A stretch of 8,350 nucleotides of DNA from Solirubrobacterales bacterium (GTDB lineage Bacteria; Actinomycetota; Thermoleophilia; Solirubrobacterales; Solirubrobacteraceae): the NCBI GenBank assembly GCA_026392325.1, contig JAPLCH010000202.1, positions 1 through 8,350 on the forward strand. Reading direction: 5' to 3'. Under the pieces are notes generated by a model. That model did no database searches. It saw nothing but the letters and a program-made list of their open reading frames with translations, and was not told the DNA's origin. This document shows positions 7,511 to 8,350 of this stretch, piece by piece. Made by a program: the position numbers and the translations under genes. The number at the start of each line of letters is the position of its first letter. Within the stretch, counting starts at the first letter, position 1.

Positions 7511-8200
7511 ATGACTGAAGGACAAGCGCGCCTTCTCTGGAAATCTGCGTCTGCCGTTCCAGCAGGCGGCAAGATCGCTGAGATTGGCTCCTACAGGGGC
7601 CGTTCCGCAATCATTTTGGCCAAAGCGGCGCCGTCCGCAGGTGAGATCGCAGCGATTGACCCTCACGCTGGGAACGACCGTGGACCACAGCAAATAGATG
7701 GCACGGTTGATGAGGGGGAAGGCGATCACGGGCTCTTCCACTCGAACCTCAAGGCAGCCGGTGTCGACGACCGGATTCGCCATGTGCGACTTCCATCGCA
7801 GGGCGCCCACGCCGCGATCGAGGGAACGCTTGAGATGCTTTACATCGATGGAGCCCATCGCTATGGACCGGCGGCAGCTGACATCCGTGACTGGGGGGCC
7901 CGGGTCTCACCAGGCGGGACAATGCTGATTCACGATTCGTTCTCGTCGGTCGGAGTCACACTCGCCCAGATTCGACTTCTTTTCCTGAGCCGTGAGTGGG
8001 AGTACATCGGCCGGTCTCGTTCCCTTGCGGAGTACCGCCGCTCTTTGCCCGCCGCCGAGGCTCGCAGGAAGAGCATCCTTTTCCAAGTCCGTGAACTCGG
8101 GTGGTTTGCCAGGAATGTCGCAATCAAGGTTTTGCTTGTTGCTCACCTTCGGCCGGTCGCCAAGCTGTTGGATCAAGGCCGTGGGGAGTGGCCTTACTGA
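7511..8200 (+). CDS. Class I SAM-dependent methyltransferase (Methyltransf_24-like), probable true start upstream
   Basis: From the first ATG the product is 229 residues. The SAM-binding motif I is AEIGSYRGRS (23-32), the acidic end of strand 2 is D50 in AAIDPH, and the core continues with the hallmark MLYIDGAHRYGPAAADIRDW (109-128), SPGG (133-136) and MLIHDSF (138-144). D113, H116 and D142 sit where this family often places metal or substrate ligands. The basic C-terminal part (from about 160) is less conserved and may bind the acceptor or the membrane surface. A GAGG lies 5 nt before the ATG, but those bases also encode the EGW of a conserved segment, so this start probably truncates the protein. 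The gene diverges from the GT-C gene and sits beside a glycan locus, which suggests a sugar as acceptor. That is an inference; related enzymes act on varied substrates. Confidence 0.85.
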   Translation: MTEGQARLLWKSASAVPAGGKIAEIGSYRGRSAIILAKAAPSAGEIAAIDPHAGNDRGPQQIDGTVDEGEGDHGLFHSNLKAAGVDDRIRHVRLPSQGAHAAIEGTLEMLYIDGAHRYGPAAADIRDWGARVSPGGTMLIHDSFSSVGVTLAQIRLLFLSREWEYIGRSRSLAEYRRSLPAAEARRKSILFQVRELGWFARNVAIKVLLVAHLRPVAKLLDQGRGEWPY

Positions 8201-8206
8201 GCCTTC

Positions 8207-8227
8207 CGGTCCACTTCGATCGGACCG
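8207..8227 (+). terminator. Weak hairpin after the methyltransferase stop
   Basis: CGGTCC (8207-8212) and GGACCG (8222-8227) can pair as a perfect 6-bp G+C-rich stem with a 9-nt loop, starting 7 nt after the TGA at 8198-8200. No T-run follows, so it is not a standard intrinsic terminator. It may protect the 3' end or be a weak terminator. A second short palindrome, ATCGG-A-CCGAT (8219-8229), overlaps its right arm. Confidence 0.35.
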
Positions 8228-8230
8228 ATG

Positions 8231-8261
8231 TTGACATAGTGTCATTTCTCCCACGGATAGT
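8231..8261 (+). promoter_or_regulatory. Possible promoter with a palindromic operator over the -35 box
   Basis: A perfect TTGACA (8231-8236) stands upstream of the gene at 8286. A GATAGT hexamer (8256-8261, 4 of 6 to TATAAT) follows after a longish 19-bp spacer. The -35 box is part of a perfect palindrome, TGACA-TAG-TGTCA (8232-8244), which is the sort of site a dimeric repressor could use to block RNA polymerase. A separate TAAACT (8272-8277) could be a -10 for a nearly leaderless transcript, since no good Shine-Dalgarno sequence stands before the ATG. Confidence 0.45.
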
Positions 8262-8285
8262 AAAAAGCAGGTAAACTGCCGAACC

Positions 8286-8350
8286 ATGAACGAACAAGAG
8301 AAGACTCAGGCACCTTCAAATGCAGCCCCCGCGAATGCGGATGTTGCGAT
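8286..8350 (+). CDS. Start of an unidentified gene, truncated by window end
   Basis: An ATG at 8286 opens a frame that stays open to the window edge (21 complete codons). The visible N-terminus, MNEQEKTQAPSNAAPANADV, is hydrophilic and rich in Ala, Asn, Pro and Gln. It has no signal peptide or membrane segment so far and looks like a flexible tail. There is no strong Shine-Dalgarno sequence: the nearest AGG is 14 nt upstream. The promoter-like elements just before it support a real gene start. No family can be recognised from so few residues. Confidence 0.55.
   Translation, partial: MNEQEKTQAPSNAAPANADVA

Noticed and set aside
7907..8287. 126-codon minus-strand open frame over the end of the second methyltransferase and the intergenic gap
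   Set aside because: It overlaps the methyltransferase coding sequence and has no recognisable motif. Its start lies at the ATG of the downstream gene, so it is more likely chance.
1..8350. CRISPR arrays, tRNA or rRNA genes, insertion sequences, phage or defence genes
   Set aside because: No spaced direct repeats, cloverleaf-like segments, terminal inverted repeats with transposase motifs, or defence domains were seen on either strand.

Overview
The window looks like part of a cell-envelope polysaccharide locus from an actinomycete-type (Actinomycetota) bacterium. Three things point that way. The DNA is G+C-rich (about 60% by eye). Both long minus-strand genes start with GTG. The largest gene encodes an AftD-type (DUF3367) alpha-(1->3)-arabinofuranosyltransferase, a family I know almost only from actinobacteria. 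Nothing here fixes the genus. The proteins do not look like close copies of the mycobacterial ones, so a non-mycobacterial, perhaps deep-branching lineage is plausible; that is an inference.

Layout. Positions 1-1517, plus strand: the 3' part of a GT4 (GT-B fold) glycosyltransferase, joined by an ATGA overlap to a class I SAM-dependent methyltransferase. Positions 1492-7340, minus strand: a two-gene unit read leftwards. It begins with a GT-C fold glycosyltransferase of the GT39/ArnT type (GTG start at 7340), followed through a GTGA overlap by the 1505-residue AftD-like enzyme. The tail of the AftD-like gene overlaps the tail of the first methyltransferase by 26 bp. From about 7356, plus strand: a second methyltransferase (Methyltransf_24-like), divergent from the GT-C gene. 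Its obvious reading frame continues upstream of its first ATG with no usable start codon, which suggests a one-base frameshift or an unusual start. Positions 8201-8285: a short intergenic region with a hairpin, a palindrome overlapping a TTGACA box, and possible promoter elements. From 8286: the first 21 codons of an unidentified gene that runs off the window.

How the genes may work together (inference). Cytoplasmic GT4 enzymes usually build a lipid-linked glycan from nucleotide sugars. GT-C enzymes then extend or branch it outside the membrane from polyprenyl-phosphate sugars. The methyltransferases could methylate sugars or cap chain ends. The set therefore suggests an arabinose-containing, possibly methylated, surface glycan. 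No RNA genes, CRISPR arrays, insertion sequences or phage genes were seen. Apart from the short regions listed, the window is almost entirely coding.
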